In this document: in pieces, positions 16,664-26,194 of the stretch | Numbering within the stretch: position 1 is the stretch's first letter | Layout: every line of letters begins with the position of its first letter | Origin: an uncultured Clostridium sp. | GTDB taxonomy: Bacteria; Bacillota; Clostridia; Lachnospirales; Lachnospiraceae | Assembly: GCA_937885015.1 (NCBI GenBank) | Contig: CALAAS010000027.1 | Span: 7,888 to 71,887 of the forward strand | Reading direction: 5' to 3' | DNA: 64,000 nt | Made by a program: the position numbers and the translations under genes | The notes under the pieces: model-generated | Database searches by the model: none | What the model was told of the DNA's origin: nothing | Seen by the model: the letters and a program-made list of their open reading frames with translations, nothing else

Positions 16664-17524
16664 TCACACATCCAGTCCTGCTGCCTGTGCCAGGCAGGCT
16701 TTAACGGCTTCCAGATAACCACCTGCATAAATGCTGACAGAGGCAATCGCGTCACTGGCATACCCGTCATCACCCAAACCCCCGTCTTCCTCCGGATGCT
16801 CCATGGTATACCGCGCCAATGCATCCGCCTGCTCCCACCAGAGAGGGCCGTCTTCCCGCATCGTATAATGACCAGCCTCTGACAATTCCCGTTTTCCCTC
16901 TCCGCTCTCTGGATTTACACTATCCCACCGAAGCTTCGCAAATCTGTGATTTCGAATCTCCATTTCAATATAATCATGAAAACCGCTGTCATCTCCTGAT
17001 TCCTGAAGATAGGTGTACGTCCCGTCCGGAACCATCAAAAGCAGTTCCTCCAGAGAGGGAAGCGCCTCCTTTTCCGGCTCCCTTGTTTCCCGTATCAGAA
17101 GAGCCAGTTCATTTTCCTCCCCCGCTGCCTCCAGAATACAATCCTCCATGGCACGTTTTACGGCGCTACTGGTCATGGTCGCTCCGGAAACCGTATCCAC
17201 AAAGCAGGTCTGTTTTCGACGAATCTGACGCTTCAGAGGCGCAATGGCTGCCCCTCCGATCTCCGGCGTTTCTTCTGGCGCCTCAATCTCCACTTCCGTA
17301 ATCCCGTACTCTGAAAACTGTGCCTTTACCAGCACATCTCCGCCATATCCCCGGGCACTTCCCTCATAAGTGCCGGCCTGGTATACCGGTTCCTCCGAAT
17401 AGGGAATCGACTTTTCCTCAATCCATCGATACATCGGTTCGGCCGAAGCGGCCAGTCCCACCGAAAGAACCGTCATAACTAAAGCTCCTGCTGCCATTGT
17501 ACTATATGGTTTCTTTTTGTTCAT
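16664..17524 (-). CDS. Exported FMN-binding domain protein, tandem, second copy degenerate
   Basis: Exported or membrane-anchored protein of 286 aa with an N-terminal signal-type segment (about 9-27, no lipobox Cys). Residues about 50-135 form an FMN_bind domain with AGTYEGSARGYGGDVLV and the flavinylation-type SGATMTSSAVKRA motif, where FMN is joined to a Thr by ApbE in other systems. A second, diverged copy spans about 165-286: PDGTYTYLQESG at its start but IASVSIYAGGYLEA where SGAT would be. That second pattern resembles extracellular FMN-binding lipoproteins. A role in extracellular electron transfer is inference; no partner gene is adjacent. Confidence 0.78.
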   Translation of the reverse strand: MNKKKPYSTMAAGALVMTVLSVGLAASAEPMYRWIEEKSIPYSEEPVYQAGTYEGSARGYGGDVLVKAQFSEYGITEVEIEAPEETPEIGGAAIAPLKRQIRRKQTCFVDTVSGATMTSSAVKRAMEDCILEAAGEENELALLIRETREPEKEALPSLEELLLMVPDGTYTYLQESGDDSGFHDYIEMEIRNHRFAKLRWDSVNPESGEGKRELSEAGHYTMREDGPLWWEQADALARYTMEHPEEDGGLGDDGYASDAIASVSIYAGGYLEAVKACLAQAAGLDV

Positions 17525-17653
17525 GTTTCCTCACATTCCGGGATACAGGAGTATCCCGCCCTTTCTTTCTGTTTTCGCTTTCGAATTTTCGTTTGCATCC
17601 TCTTCTCCTTTTGATAAATTTATTTCATTCATATGCAAAAGGAGGAACACCCA

Positions 17654-18604
17654 ATGGAAAAACACGAAGCGTATTTTAATGATCTGCTGTCTTCCTGGCT
17701 GGAAGAAATCCGGCTGGCCCATGCCCCGTCCACCTACGTGAAATACACAAGAATGGCCCAGCGCTACATCTGTCCTTTTTTTACCGGCTGTCCCATTTCT
17801 GAGGTAACCGTTTCACATCTGAGCCGTTACCGGGAATCCACTCTGAGGCTCATGACCTCAGAAAAGCTTTCAGAGGGAAGTGTCCGCTGCCTGATTATGA
17901 TTGTAAACTCCGTCATGGAGCTGGCCTTTTCCCGGCGCCTGACTGCGGATATCATCCGCATCCCACCGCGCATTCGGAAGAAAAAAAGCGTGGTACAGGT
18001 CTATTCCAGTGAAGAACAGAAAAAACTGGAATCATACCTGAAATCCCACATGGATATCTCCACCACAGCCATCTATCTCTGCCTTTATACCGGACTGCGC
18101 CTGGGAGAGGTCTGTTCTCTCCGATGGGAAAATATCAATACAGACGAAGGCTTTCTCCAAGTCTGCCGCACCGTTCAGCGCCTCTCTATTCCCGGATCTT
18201 CCCAGAAGCATCAGAAGTCCTTTCTCCTTCTGACCGAACCCAAAAGCAGTACCTCCAACCGCCTCGTCCCCATCCCATCCTTTCTCCTTCCACGGCTCTG
18301 CTATTACCAGAACCGCTCCAGTCCGGAGCACTTCATGCTGACAGACAGTGCCAAAACCCCCATGGAACCCCGCACCTTTCAGTACCAATACAAGCGCTGC
18401 CTGACACGGGCCGGACTTCGGTATCTGAATTTTCATGCTCTCCGCCATACCTTTGCCACCCGCTGCATTACTATTGGCATGGATCCCAAAACCCTCAGCG
18501 AAATTCTGGGCCATTCTGACCTGAAAATCACGCTGGATTACTATTTCCACTCTTCCTTCGAGTTTAAAAAACATCAGATGGAACGGCTGACTTCCATTTT
18601 CTGA
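17654..18604 (+). CDS. Orphan tyrosine recombinase (XerC/D-like)
   Basis: Site-specific recombinase of 316 aa. The N-terminal SAM-like core-binding domain (about 8-98) is followed by the catalytic domain with a full set of residues: R149 (TGLRLGEVCSLRW), K197, H261/R264 (HALRHTFATR), H287 (LGHSDLKIT) and Y296 as nucleophile. AAAGGAGGA lies 9 nt before the ATG at 17654; the ATG 21 bp upstream overlaps this site. Its neighbours are housekeeping genes, not phage or conjugation genes, and no att repeat was seen. It may be a Xer-type chromosomal recombinase or a relic of an integrated element. Confidence 0.9.
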   Translation: MEKHEAYFNDLLSSWLEEIRLAHAPSTYVKYTRMAQRYICPFFTGCPISEVTVSHLSRYRESTLRLMTSEKLSEGSVRCLIMIVNSVMELAFSRRLTADIIRIPPRIRKKKSVVQVYSSEEQKKLESYLKSHMDISTTAIYLCLYTGLRLGEVCSLRWENINTDEGFLQVCRTVQRLSIPGSSQKHQKSFLLLTEPKSSTSNRLVPIPSFLLPRLCYYQNRSSPEHFMLTDSAKTPMEPRTFQYQYKRCLTRAGLRYLNFHALRHTFATRCITIGMDPKTLSEILGHSDLKITLDYYFHSSFEFKKHQMERLTSIF

Positions 18605-18610
18605 CTACAC

Positions 18611-20113
18611 TTACGTCCCATATTTTTCTTTCAGGTACGCGATGTAATAGTCCGGGGTAAAATCTTCCCCGGTCACATCGCGAAGCAGAGTCCTGCTGTC
18701 CCTCAGTTTCCCGTACTGATGAATCTTCTCCCGCAGATATTCCCGGATCCTCCCGATTTCTCCACGGACCAACCACTCTTCCACCGGCAATTCCCGCTTC
18801 ATATGCGCGTAAATCTGCGCGCCAAAGGCGCTGCCCAGTGCATAGGAAGGAAAGTATCCAAAGGATCCCTGGGACCAGTGAATATCCTGCAGAACTCCCT
18901 CCCGATCGCTCTCCGGACAAATTCCAAGATACTCCCGATATTTTTCATTCCACTTTTCCGGAAGCTGCTCTACCGGCATATCCTCTTCCACAAGCAGCTT
19001 CTCCAGTTCATACCGGACCAGAATATGCAGGCTGTAGGAAAGCTCATCCGCCTCTGTCCGGATCGGCCCCGGCTCTACCCGGTTCACAGCCGAAAGAAAA
19101 GTATCCAGACTGGTGCTTTTCAAGGGTTCCCCGAATATTTCCCCGATTTTCCCGTAAATCGGTTCCCAGAATGCATGGCTTCGCCCGATTATATTTTCGA
19201 AAAAGCGAGACTGACATTCATGCATTCCCATGGATGCCCCCTGTCCTGCCAGCGTAAGAGTGAGATCATCACGGATCCCCTGCTCATAAAGTGCATGGCC
19301 GGTTTCATGAATCACGGAAAAAAGGGATGAATCAATCCGGGGCCGGTAGCTGGTGGTAATCCGCACATCGTGGTTATGCAGGCTCGTAGTAAAGGGATGA
19401 GCGCTGACCGCCAAAACCCCTCTTGAAAAATCAAATCCCAGATATTCTGCCAGGAAACGGGCTGCCCTCTCCTGATCCGCCTCCGGATATCCGCTCTCAA
19501 GAAAATCCACCGGAACATCCCGGCACCGTTCAGCCGCCTGATGCAGAAGTGGAACAATCTCCTCCTTCAAACGGCGGAAAAATACGTCCAGCGTCTTCAT
19601 ATCAAATCCCTTTTCATAGGAATCCAGCATCACATCGTACTGCTTCTGTCCTGGCTTTGCACGGTATGAGGCAAAGCGTTTCTGGTACTTTATGATCTCC
19701 TTCAGAACCGGTGCAAACAGAGAAAAATCGTTCCGGCTCCTGGCTCTGGCCCAGATTCCTGTTGCTTTTGCCGTAAGCTCCGTGTAAGTCCGATATTCTC
19801 CGGCCGGAATGCATTCCAGCCGCTCTGCTTCCTCAAGAACCTCCCGGAGCACAGCCTCTTTCCTCTCATCCCGATCCTTTTTTCCCTTTTCCGGACATTT
19901 TTCACCTCTGCACTCTTCTGCCAGGCTTTTTAATTCCCGGGATGTCATAATTTCTCTGTACTGCCCGGACAGAGAGCCGATTATCTTTGCTGTATATTCC
20001 GCAACCCCCTGAGGCGCCAGCGTCTCATTATCCCACTCAAACAGCGTCATGGCCGCCTGAAGGGCCGCCGCCTGCTCCAAAAGTGCCTGCAGGCCTGAAT
20101 CATTCTTACTCAT
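18611..20113 (-). CDS. M32 family metallocarboxypeptidase (Taq-type)
   Basis: Cytoplasmic zinc carboxypeptidase that trims C-terminal residues from peptides. The 500-aa length matches the family. The zinc site HETGH is at 269-273 (SVIHETGHALYEQG), followed by the family motifs GMHECQSRFFENIIGRS and DELSYSLHILVRYELEKLL. The C-terminal GSFGYFPSYALGSAFGAQIY is also typical. The start is placed at 20113 (MSKNDSGLQ), with AAGGAT upstream, because the longer reading frame adds 26 residues not found in the family. It is convergent with the recombinase, with six bases between stops. Confidence 0.94.
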   Translation of the reverse strand: MSKNDSGLQALLEQAAALQAAMTLFEWDNETLAPQGVAEYTAKIIGSLSGQYREIMTSRELKSLAEECRGEKCPEKGKKDRDERKEAVLREVLEEAERLECIPAGEYRTYTELTAKATGIWARARSRNDFSLFAPVLKEIIKYQKRFASYRAKPGQKQYDVMLDSYEKGFDMKTLDVFFRRLKEEIVPLLHQAAERCRDVPVDFLESGYPEADQERAARFLAEYLGFDFSRGVLAVSAHPFTTSLHNHDVRITTSYRPRIDSSLFSVIHETGHALYEQGIRDDLTLTLAGQGASMGMHECQSRFFENIIGRSHAFWEPIYGKIGEIFGEPLKSTSLDTFLSAVNRVEPGPIRTEADELSYSLHILVRYELEKLLVEEDMPVEQLPEKWNEKYREYLGICPESDREGVLQDIHWSQGSFGYFPSYALGSAFGAQIYAHMKRELPVEEWLVRGEIGRIREYLREKIHQYGKLRDSRTLLRDVTGEDFTPDYYIAYLKEKYGT

Positions 20114-20262
20114 GACATTTATCCTTCTTTCTTTTTTCACTCTAGCGTACCCCACTTTTTTAAATCCTATGCCGTCTCTGCCCCCGCACACTTCACTGCC
20201 AGTCCCATTTCGCTGTCATTCCCTCTTTTCTATGACCTGCCTTCCTTTTTTCCGTCTCTGTC

Positions 20263-20291
20263 TTGCATAATAAAATAAAACGCGGTATACT
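20263..20291 (+). promoter_or_regulatory. Promoter of the Nudix gene
   Basis: TTGCAT (20263-20268), 17-bp spacer, TATACT (20286-20291), about 70 bp before the ATG. Confidence 0.6.
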
Positions 20292-20363
20292 TGATGCAAT
20301 ATAAATACTGGATCGATTTTCATACCGGTCCGGTACAGACTTCACACACCAGGAGGAATTGCA

Positions 20364-20816
20364 ATGATTGAAGCAACGAGCTGTGGCGGTGTGGTTATTT
20401 TTCGAGGAAAAATCCTGGTCCTTTATAAAAATTATAAAAACAAGTATGAAGGCTGGGTTTTACCGAAAGGAACTGTAGAACCAGGAGAGGATTTCAAAGA
20501 AACGGCACTCCGGGAAGTAAAAGAGGAAACCGGAGTCAGCGCCTCCATCATTAAATACATCGGAAAAAGCCAGTACTCCTTTAACACCCCTCAGGATATG
20601 GTTGAAAAAGCCGTCCACTGGTATTTGATGATGGCAGACAGCTATTACAGTAAACCGCAGCGTGAAGAATATTTTATTGATTCCGGATATTACAAATTTT
20701 ATGAGGCATACCATCTTCTGAAATTTTCCAATGAAAAACAGATTCTGGAAAAAGCCTACAATGAATATCTGGATCTGAAAAAGAGTAATCTGTGGGGCAA
20801 TAAAAAATATTTTTAG
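20364..20816 (+). CDS. Nudix hydrolase
   Basis: Hydrolase of nucleoside diphosphates linked to another moiety, 150 aa. The complete Nudix box GX5EX7REUXEEXGU spans residues 36-58, with REVKEETG as metal-binding core. The N-terminus CGGVVIFRGKILVLYKN and C-terminal aromatic stretch resemble diadenosine polyphosphate hydrolase-like members, but the substrate is not readable. AGGAGG sits 7 nt before the ATG. It is a single gene with its own promoter and ends in a strong shared terminator. Confidence 0.9.
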   Translation: MIEATSCGGVVIFRGKILVLYKNYKNKYEGWVLPKGTVEPGEDFKETALREVKEETGVSASIIKYIGKSQYSFNTPQDMVEKAVHWYLMMADSYYSKPQREEYFIDSGYYKFYEAYHLLKFSNEKQILEKAYNEYLDLKKSNLWGNKKYF

Positions 20817-20827
20817 CGATCCATAAA

Positions 20828-20869
20828 AGGATGCTGTCCGGCAAAATCTGTCGGCAGCATCCTCTTTTT
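20828..20869 (+). terminator. Bidirectional terminator between the Nudix and PBP genes
   Basis: AGGATGCTG-t-CCG / CGG-c-AGCATCCT stem followed by CTTTTT on the plus strand, and TTTT on the minus strand after the reverse reading. It serves the convergent Nudix and PBP genes. Confidence 0.85.
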
Positions 20870-20893
20870 CCCTGTTTTTCAGAAACCGGCAAA

Positions 20894-22393
20894 CTAGCTT
20901 CCCAACGGATTTCTGGAAAAATAAGAATCAAACACCTTTCTGGCAATGGGCGCCGCCACAGCGCCGCCGGAACCTGCCTCCTCCACCAGCACGCTGACTG
21001 CAATCTGCGGATCCTCCGCCGGCGCATAACCCACAAACCAAGAATGGGTCTCTTTTCCCGTCTCAAACTCTGCAGAGCCAGTTTTTCCGGCTGCCGTGTA
21101 CTGATCAGTCCGCAGGGCGGAACCTGTTCCAATTTCCACCACCTGGCGCATCAGATCCGACAGAAACTGAGCGTCTGTGGCACTCATCAGACTTCCAGCA
21201 GAGGATGGAAGAAACTTTTTAACTGTCTGCCCCCCCACATTCTCCACATGATCCACCATATACGGCTTCATCAGCGTTCCGCCGTTGGCAATGGCTGATA
21301 CAATCAGAAGGTTGTGAAACGGGGTAATCTGTGTTTTTCCCTGACCAATGGCTGTCTGCAGTTTTTCCCAGTCATCGGCCGTCCCATCCATGGTAAAAGA
21401 GCTCTGATTATAGGGAAGTGGACAGGGAAGAGAGGTATTAAACCGAAACTGTCTGGCCAGACTATTGAACCGCTCCGGATCAATGGCGAGTCCCATCTGT
21501 GCAAAGGCGCCATTACAGGAATTGGCAAAGGCCTGAATCAGATTCTGGGTTCCATGGGCTTCCCCGTGATAGCACCGGATCGTATAATCGCCGCTCTGAA
21601 AAGAGCCGCTGCAGTCAAAAACAAAATCCTGCCAGGTATCCGGATTTTCCCGCATATACTCCAGTACTGTCAAAATCTTGAAGGTGGAACCTGGCGGATA
21701 AAGTCCCTGTGTGGCCCGGCTAAGGAGATGCGCCTTGGTATTCTCCGGAGAAATCAATTCCTCCCACTTTTCATCCACCAGATTAGCATTAAAATTGGGT
21801 TGGGAGACAAGCGTCAGGATTTTCCCCGTATCCGGCTCCATCACGATCACTGCGCCACGGTTATTTCCAAGGGCATCCGATGCCGTCTTCTGCAGCTCCA
21901 GATCCAGCGTTGTAACCACATTGTCTCCCAGGTTTTTCTTTCCCAGTAATTCATTGACCGTTTTTTCAATTAAATTCACATGAGACGACAGAAGGTAAAA
22001 ATTCTCCAGAGATTCCAGTCCTGTTTTTCCGTTTTTACCGGAATAACCCACCGAGTGGACAAACAGATAGTCATATGGGTAATAGCGTCGCTCTGTTCCG
22101 TCCTCCCCCACCTGAGTAACGGCCAGCGGTGACCCGTCACTGCTCTGGATCTCGCCGCGGACAATCCGATCCGCAAACAGATCCAGCCTGGCATTATATG
22201 GATTTCCAATCACATTTTCACTCTTAAACTGTATAAACCAGCCAAAGTACACGGCCATGGAAATGAAAAGACCGGCCACTGCGTATGTCAGTTTCAGGAT
22301 CTGCTGGTTGGAACGCCCTCTGGAATCCTTATCTGCGGACCGTTTCCTAAACAAACTCTTTTCGTTATTCCTCTTCAGCTTGGGCAATTTCAT
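20894..22393 (-). CDS. Class B penicillin-binding transpeptidase (PbpA-like)
   Basis: Membrane-anchored transpeptidase of 499 aa with one membrane segment (about residues 32-55) and no long tail. Active-site boxes are canonical: PPGSTFKILT, ANSCNGAFA and AAGKTGSAEFETG. The PbpA-type genes of Gram-positives form a pair with a RodA/FtsW protein, as here, where the gene overlaps the end of its SEDS partner by 29 bp. The ATG at 22393 is chosen because AGGAGG lies 6 nt before it; the upstream in-frame ATG at 22408 is part of that site. It is likely to form a glycosyltransferase-transpeptidase pair for elongation or spore wall. Confidence 0.93.
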   Translation of the reverse strand: MKLPKLKRNNEKSLFRKRSADKDSRGRSNQQILKLTYAVAGLFISMAVYFGWFIQFKSENVIGNPYNARLDLFADRIVRGEIQSSDGSPLAVTQVGEDGTERRYYPYDYLFVHSVGYSGKNGKTGLESLENFYLLSSHVNLIEKTVNELLGKKNLGDNVVTTLDLELQKTASDALGNNRGAVIVMEPDTGKILTLVSQPNFNANLVDEKWEELISPENTKAHLLSRATQGLYPPGSTFKILTVLEYMRENPDTWQDFVFDCSGSFQSGDYTIRCYHGEAHGTQNLIQAFANSCNGAFAQMGLAIDPERFNSLARQFRFNTSLPCPLPYNQSSFTMDGTADDWEKLQTAIGQGKTQITPFHNLLIVSAIANGGTLMKPYMVDHVENVGGQTVKKFLPSSAGSLMSATDAQFLSDLMRQVVEIGTGSALRTDQYTAAGKTGSAEFETGKETHSWFVGYAPAEDPQIAVSVLVEEAGSGGAVAAPIARKVFDSYFSRNPLGS

Positions 22394-23702
22394 CTTCTTC
22401 CTCCTCATTGCGTTTCAGCACGTACAGTCCCTGAATGACGCCGAACAGAATAAAGGTGCTAAGAATCGAGCTTCCCCCGTAACTTACAAAGGGCAGTGTC
22501 ACTCCTGTGGACGGAATAAACTTAATAACGCCTCCAATGGTCAGAAACACCTGCATCACATACACCATTCCCAACCCAAAAGCAATCTGCTTATAAAACA
22601 TGGCCTGCATTCTGGTGGCAATCAGCATGAACTGCATAAAGCATCCAAGACAGATCAGCAAAATACAGATCGCATAAATTCCGCCCATCTCTTCGGAAAT
22701 CGCAGCAAAAATGAAGTCCTTTTCCACCACCGGAATTTTTTTTGGGATTCCCTGGTACAATCCCATGCCAAACCAGCCGCCCGTTCCGATGGCAAACAGC
22801 GCCTGTGTGATCTGATATCCATTTCCGTCAATGTCCAGCCAGGGATTCTTCCATGCCTCCACCCGCACCCGCACATGGGAAAACAGATGGTATGCCAGCA
22901 CAGCCGCCGCCGTTCCGCTTCCCAGTCCTGCTCCCAGATACAGCCAGCTGGAGGTGGCAATAAACAGCATCATCAGATACGTCACAAAAAAAATCAAAGC
23001 ACTTCCCAGATCCTTGGAGGCAACCAACACCAGAACGTGAACCGCTGCCACCACCGTCGTGATGACTACATTTTTAAAATCCACAGACCTGTAAAACATC
23101 GTTGCCACAAAGAATACAAAACTGATTTTGACGAATTCCGACGGCTGAAAGGAAAACCCGCCGATGCTAAGGGAAAGCTGGGCGCCAAAGCTGGTATTGC
23201 CCAGCACGCACACCAACAGAAGCAAAAACAGGCCGACGCTTCCGTAAATCCACGGAATTTTGGCCAGCTGCCAGGCGCGGTCGATAATAAAGGGGATCAG
23301 CATCGTAATAAAAGCCGCCGCTGCCACAATCACAAACTGGCGCGCTGCCCGCTCCATGGAAATCCGGGTCAGAATGATAAAACCTGTAGACAGCAGCATA
23401 CAGGTATTATTCAGCAGAAGCTGCGATGCATTCCGGTAAAACAGGCGGTACAGCAGCAGATATAGCGCAAAAAACAGAAGCTGCGCACCAAAAAATATCA
23501 CTACCTGTTCATTTTCTGTCCGAAGATAAATCACAGTGCCAGCCAGTATATGCAGTAAAAACATGGCCACATTCTGCAGGCGGCAGAGGCGGTTTCTGGA
23601 TCGCTGGTCGGGCATTGCAAAAAAGCGAAAATTGTAGTACGTATAAATTGCGATCAGCAAAATCATCAGATATCTGGACAGTGTTGTCACAAGATTCGTC
23701 AT
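22365..23702 (-). CDS. SEDS-family glycosyltransferase (RodA/FtsW-like)
   Basis: Polytopic membrane protein of 445 aa with about 12 hydrophobic segments. SEDS motifs are readable: GGFSFQPSEFVKISFVFF (about 182), ASKDLGSALIFF (about 228), DGNGYQITQALFAIGTGGWFGMGL (about 293), FAAISEEMGGI (about 327) and PSTGVTLPFVSYGGSS near the C-terminus. It polymerises lipid II; the adjacent PbpA-like protein would supply cross-linking. A very acidic C-tail (EEEEDEIAQAEEE) is notable. It is clearly a different copy from the dcw ftsW at the left edge. AAGGAG precedes the ATG. Confidence 0.93.
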   Translation of the reverse strand: MTNLVTTLSRYLMILLIAIYTYYNFRFFAMPDQRSRNRLCRLQNVAMFLLHILAGTVIYLRTENEQVVIFFGAQLLFFALYLLLYRLFYRNASQLLLNNTCMLLSTGFIILTRISMERAARQFVIVAAAAFITMLIPFIIDRAWQLAKIPWIYGSVGLFLLLLVCVLGNTSFGAQLSLSIGGFSFQPSEFVKISFVFFVATMFYRSVDFKNVVITTVVAAVHVLVLVASKDLGSALIFFVTYLMMLFIATSSWLYLGAGLGSGTAAAVLAYHLFSHVRVRVEAWKNPWLDIDGNGYQITQALFAIGTGGWFGMGLYQGIPKKIPVVEKDFIFAAISEEMGGIYAICILLICLGCFMQFMLIATRMQAMFYKQIAFGLGMVYVMQVFLTIGGVIKFIPSTGVTLPFVSYGGSSILSTFILFGVIQGLYVLKRNEEEEDEIAQAEEE

Positions 23703-23761
23703 GCTTTCACTCCTTCCCGGATCTCTCCTTTTTTCATTTCTCTCTTACTCGTCCGGCGATT

Positions 23762-26020
23762 CTATTCCACACCCCGCCGAAAATGGCCTTTCGTAAAATC
23801 CCCAGAAAGCTCCGTCTCTCTTCCCAGAAGAAACGCATCCACAAAAGCGCCAAGAATCCGGACTGTCTCCCGGCTGTCCTCTCCTGTAAAAGCCAGGCGA
23901 AGTGCCGAAGGTCCCAGTTCCAAAACCCGCTTCCGTTCTCCCAGGAGGGACAGAGGACTGGAGTTGTAAATTGTATTATAGCAGAACCGGCAATGATTCC
24001 GAACCGGAAAGTTCTTCCCTTTCCGATCCCGGAGACAGAGAACTTCCGTTCTTTTGGTGCAGGATTCCACTGTTTTTTTCACACATTGGGCCGATACCAT
24101 AACCGGGAGACTGCCGTACACCAGCATCTCATTTCCGGCACACCCCCGCTCCGAAAGTTCCCGGCTATTAAGCTCCACTGGAAGTGTAAAGTCCATGGAA
24201 AGCTCCGGTGCCATCCGGCGAATCCATTCCTCTGCCCTTCGATTCATGGTATATATTCCAAAATCCATAAGAACTGGCAAATCCGGGAACCACTCCCGCA
24301 CCATGGAAATTTCCTCCCAGGAACGGATCACAAAGCCATCAAAACCTGCTGCCTCCAAAAGCAGCCGCTTTTCAAGAAAATACTTCCGCGCCCGCTCCCG
24401 AAAAATATGCGGAAGAATCAGCCAGCATTCCTTTGAAGCGCTGTGGCAATCGGAAACTGCGTCCGCCCACTGCTCCGCCCCGAATTCCCCGCTGTCCAGA
24501 TAAACAGCAAAAACTTCCTGACAGGAAAGAACCGTTTTAAGACAGTCCGGCCGCTCCAGCGAAACCACAAGCCTGGGCGGCTTTTGAAAATTCGGCTCTT
24601 CCTGGGTCTTCCTGGATATTTCTGCAAATTCCGCTTCCGCAGCCTCCCGCCGGAAAGGCCTGTAGATCTCTTCCAAAAGCGCCTCCAGAGCTCTGCGCCG
24701 CAGTTCATTTAATTCCTGTACCGGCACAAAAGGCCTTCCTTCCATCTCCGTCTCTATTTTTTCTATATAAAAAGGCGTATTTCCCGTCTTTTTCAGCTGC
24801 TTTTCAATACGGTCTGCCGTCATCGGCTGATTCTTCGCCGGAAGAGGCGCTGCCCCCTCCACCGAAGCGGCACACTCTCTCCCCAGCAGCCGGTCTTTAT
24901 ACTTTACAGTCAGAAAAAGAGGCGTTCCTTCTTTTACCCGGGCCAAGCCGGTAATGGCCTCTTTCTTTTCTGCCTCCACATACGTCTGGTCAAGATACTG
25001 ATAAAGTTCCCTGTTTTCTGAACGGAAGGACGGTTTTTCCTTCATAACCACCATATCGCGGCCATTCTGACGCAGGTAATATCCATCTGTCTGGCCGCCC
25101 CGGTCAAACAGATCCAGAAGTTCTCTGCGGTCTGCCTCCTCCACTCGGTATCCCTTTCGTCCATATTCCAGATAGCGATCCACGTATTTCCGGTACAGGC
25201 GTACTACCCCAGCCGTGTATCGGGGACTCTTCATCCGCCCTTCTATTTTCAGAGAATATACCCCTGCCTCCAGAATATCCGGAAGAATATCCAGGGTACA
25301 GAGATCCTTCAGGCTCAGCACGTATTTTTCATCTCTGCGGTTCAAAATTCCTGCTCCCCGCCCAAAAGATTCCTTCTCTCTGTAAAACGGCGCATTCTGG
25401 CGCATTACTTCAAAGGGAAGACGGCAGGTCTGGGCACACCGTCCCCGATTCCCACTCCGCCCTCCAATCAGGCTGCTGAACAGGCACTGGCCGGAATAGC
25501 AATAGCAGAGTGCACCGTGAACAAAACTTTCAATCTCTGCCCCGGTTTCCCGGTAAATGCGCCGGATCTCCTCCAAAGACAACTCTCTGGCCGTCACAAT
25601 GCGGGAGGCTCCCATCTGCATCATCTGCGCAGCCCCCTCCGCTCCGGTTATCGTCATCTGTGTGCTGGCATGGACAGGAAGGTCCGGAAAATATTCCCGA
25701 AGGAATGAAAAAACCCCCATATCCTGCACGATCGCCGCATCCAGTCCCTGACGGTAATAGGGAAGCAGATATTCGTAAAGATCCGAAAGTTCCCCTTCTT
25801 TTACCAGTGTATTTACTGTCATATACAGCCGGCAGCCGTGCAGATGCACATAATCAATGGCCTCCAGCACACCTTTTTCATCTGGATTATCTGCATAGGC
25901 CCGTGCCCCAAACCGGGCACCGCCCATATAAACTGCATCAGCTCCGGCCGCCACAGCCGCCTTCATGCTGTCAAAAGACCCGGCTGGGGCCAATATTTCC
26001 ACTTTCTTCCTATTCTCCAT
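23762..26020 (-). CDS. Peptidase U32 family protein (RlhA-like, with C-terminal extension)
   Basis: Protein of 752 aa. The N-terminal U32 domain begins VEILAPAGSFDSMKAAVAAGADAVYMGG and carries FVHGALCYCYSGQCLFSS-type cysteine motif with the following GRCAQTCRLPF, all typical of U32 enzymes that may bind an Fe-S cluster. E. coli RlhA of this family hydroxylates 23S rRNA C2501; others were reported as collagenases. The C-terminal half (from about 390) matches the long clostridial form with a DUF3656-like part and ends with a second CLRDRKGKNFPVRNHCRFCYN motif. The start is at 26020, since the ATG 18 bp upstream overlaps its AGGGAG. Precise substrate unknown. Confidence 0.85.
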   Translation of the reverse strand: MENRKKVEILAPAGSFDSMKAAVAAGADAVYMGGARFGARAYADNPDEKGVLEAIDYVHLHGCRLYMTVNTLVKEGELSDLYEYLLPYYRQGLDAAIVQDMGVFSFLREYFPDLPVHASTQMTITGAEGAAQMMQMGASRIVTARELSLEEIRRIYRETGAEIESFVHGALCYCYSGQCLFSSLIGGRSGNRGRCAQTCRLPFEVMRQNAPFYREKESFGRGAGILNRRDEKYVLSLKDLCTLDILPDILEAGVYSLKIEGRMKSPRYTAGVVRLYRKYVDRYLEYGRKGYRVEEADRRELLDLFDRGGQTDGYYLRQNGRDMVVMKEKPSFRSENRELYQYLDQTYVEAEKKEAITGLARVKEGTPLFLTVKYKDRLLGRECAASVEGAAPLPAKNQPMTADRIEKQLKKTGNTPFYIEKIETEMEGRPFVPVQELNELRRRALEALLEEIYRPFRREAAEAEFAEISRKTQEEPNFQKPPRLVVSLERPDCLKTVLSCQEVFAVYLDSGEFGAEQWADAVSDCHSASKECWLILPHIFRERARKYFLEKRLLLEAAGFDGFVIRSWEEISMVREWFPDLPVLMDFGIYTMNRRAEEWIRRMAPELSMDFTLPVELNSRELSERGCAGNEMLVYGSLPVMVSAQCVKKTVESCTKRTEVLCLRDRKGKNFPVRNHCRFCYNTIYNSSPLSLLGERKRVLELGPSALRLAFTGEDSRETVRILGAFVDAFLLGRETELSGDFTKGHFRRGVE

Positions 26021-26194
26021 TCCGCATGCTCCCTGCATCTTCGATTCCCAGGTGTAAAACAGCTGATGTCCGGGACTGCTTTTCTGCTGCATTCCCGCAC
26101 ACCAGCCTTTCTATTCTTTCCCTCTTCTCACTGCCCGCACCGGTCAAAACATGTTCCGGCTCTGCCTCTTCGGGCACCGCATAAACTGGACATA

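Noticed and set aside
17654..18604. Integrase of a prophage or conjugative element
   Set aside because: No phage, relaxase or excisionase genes on either side and no direct repeats found.
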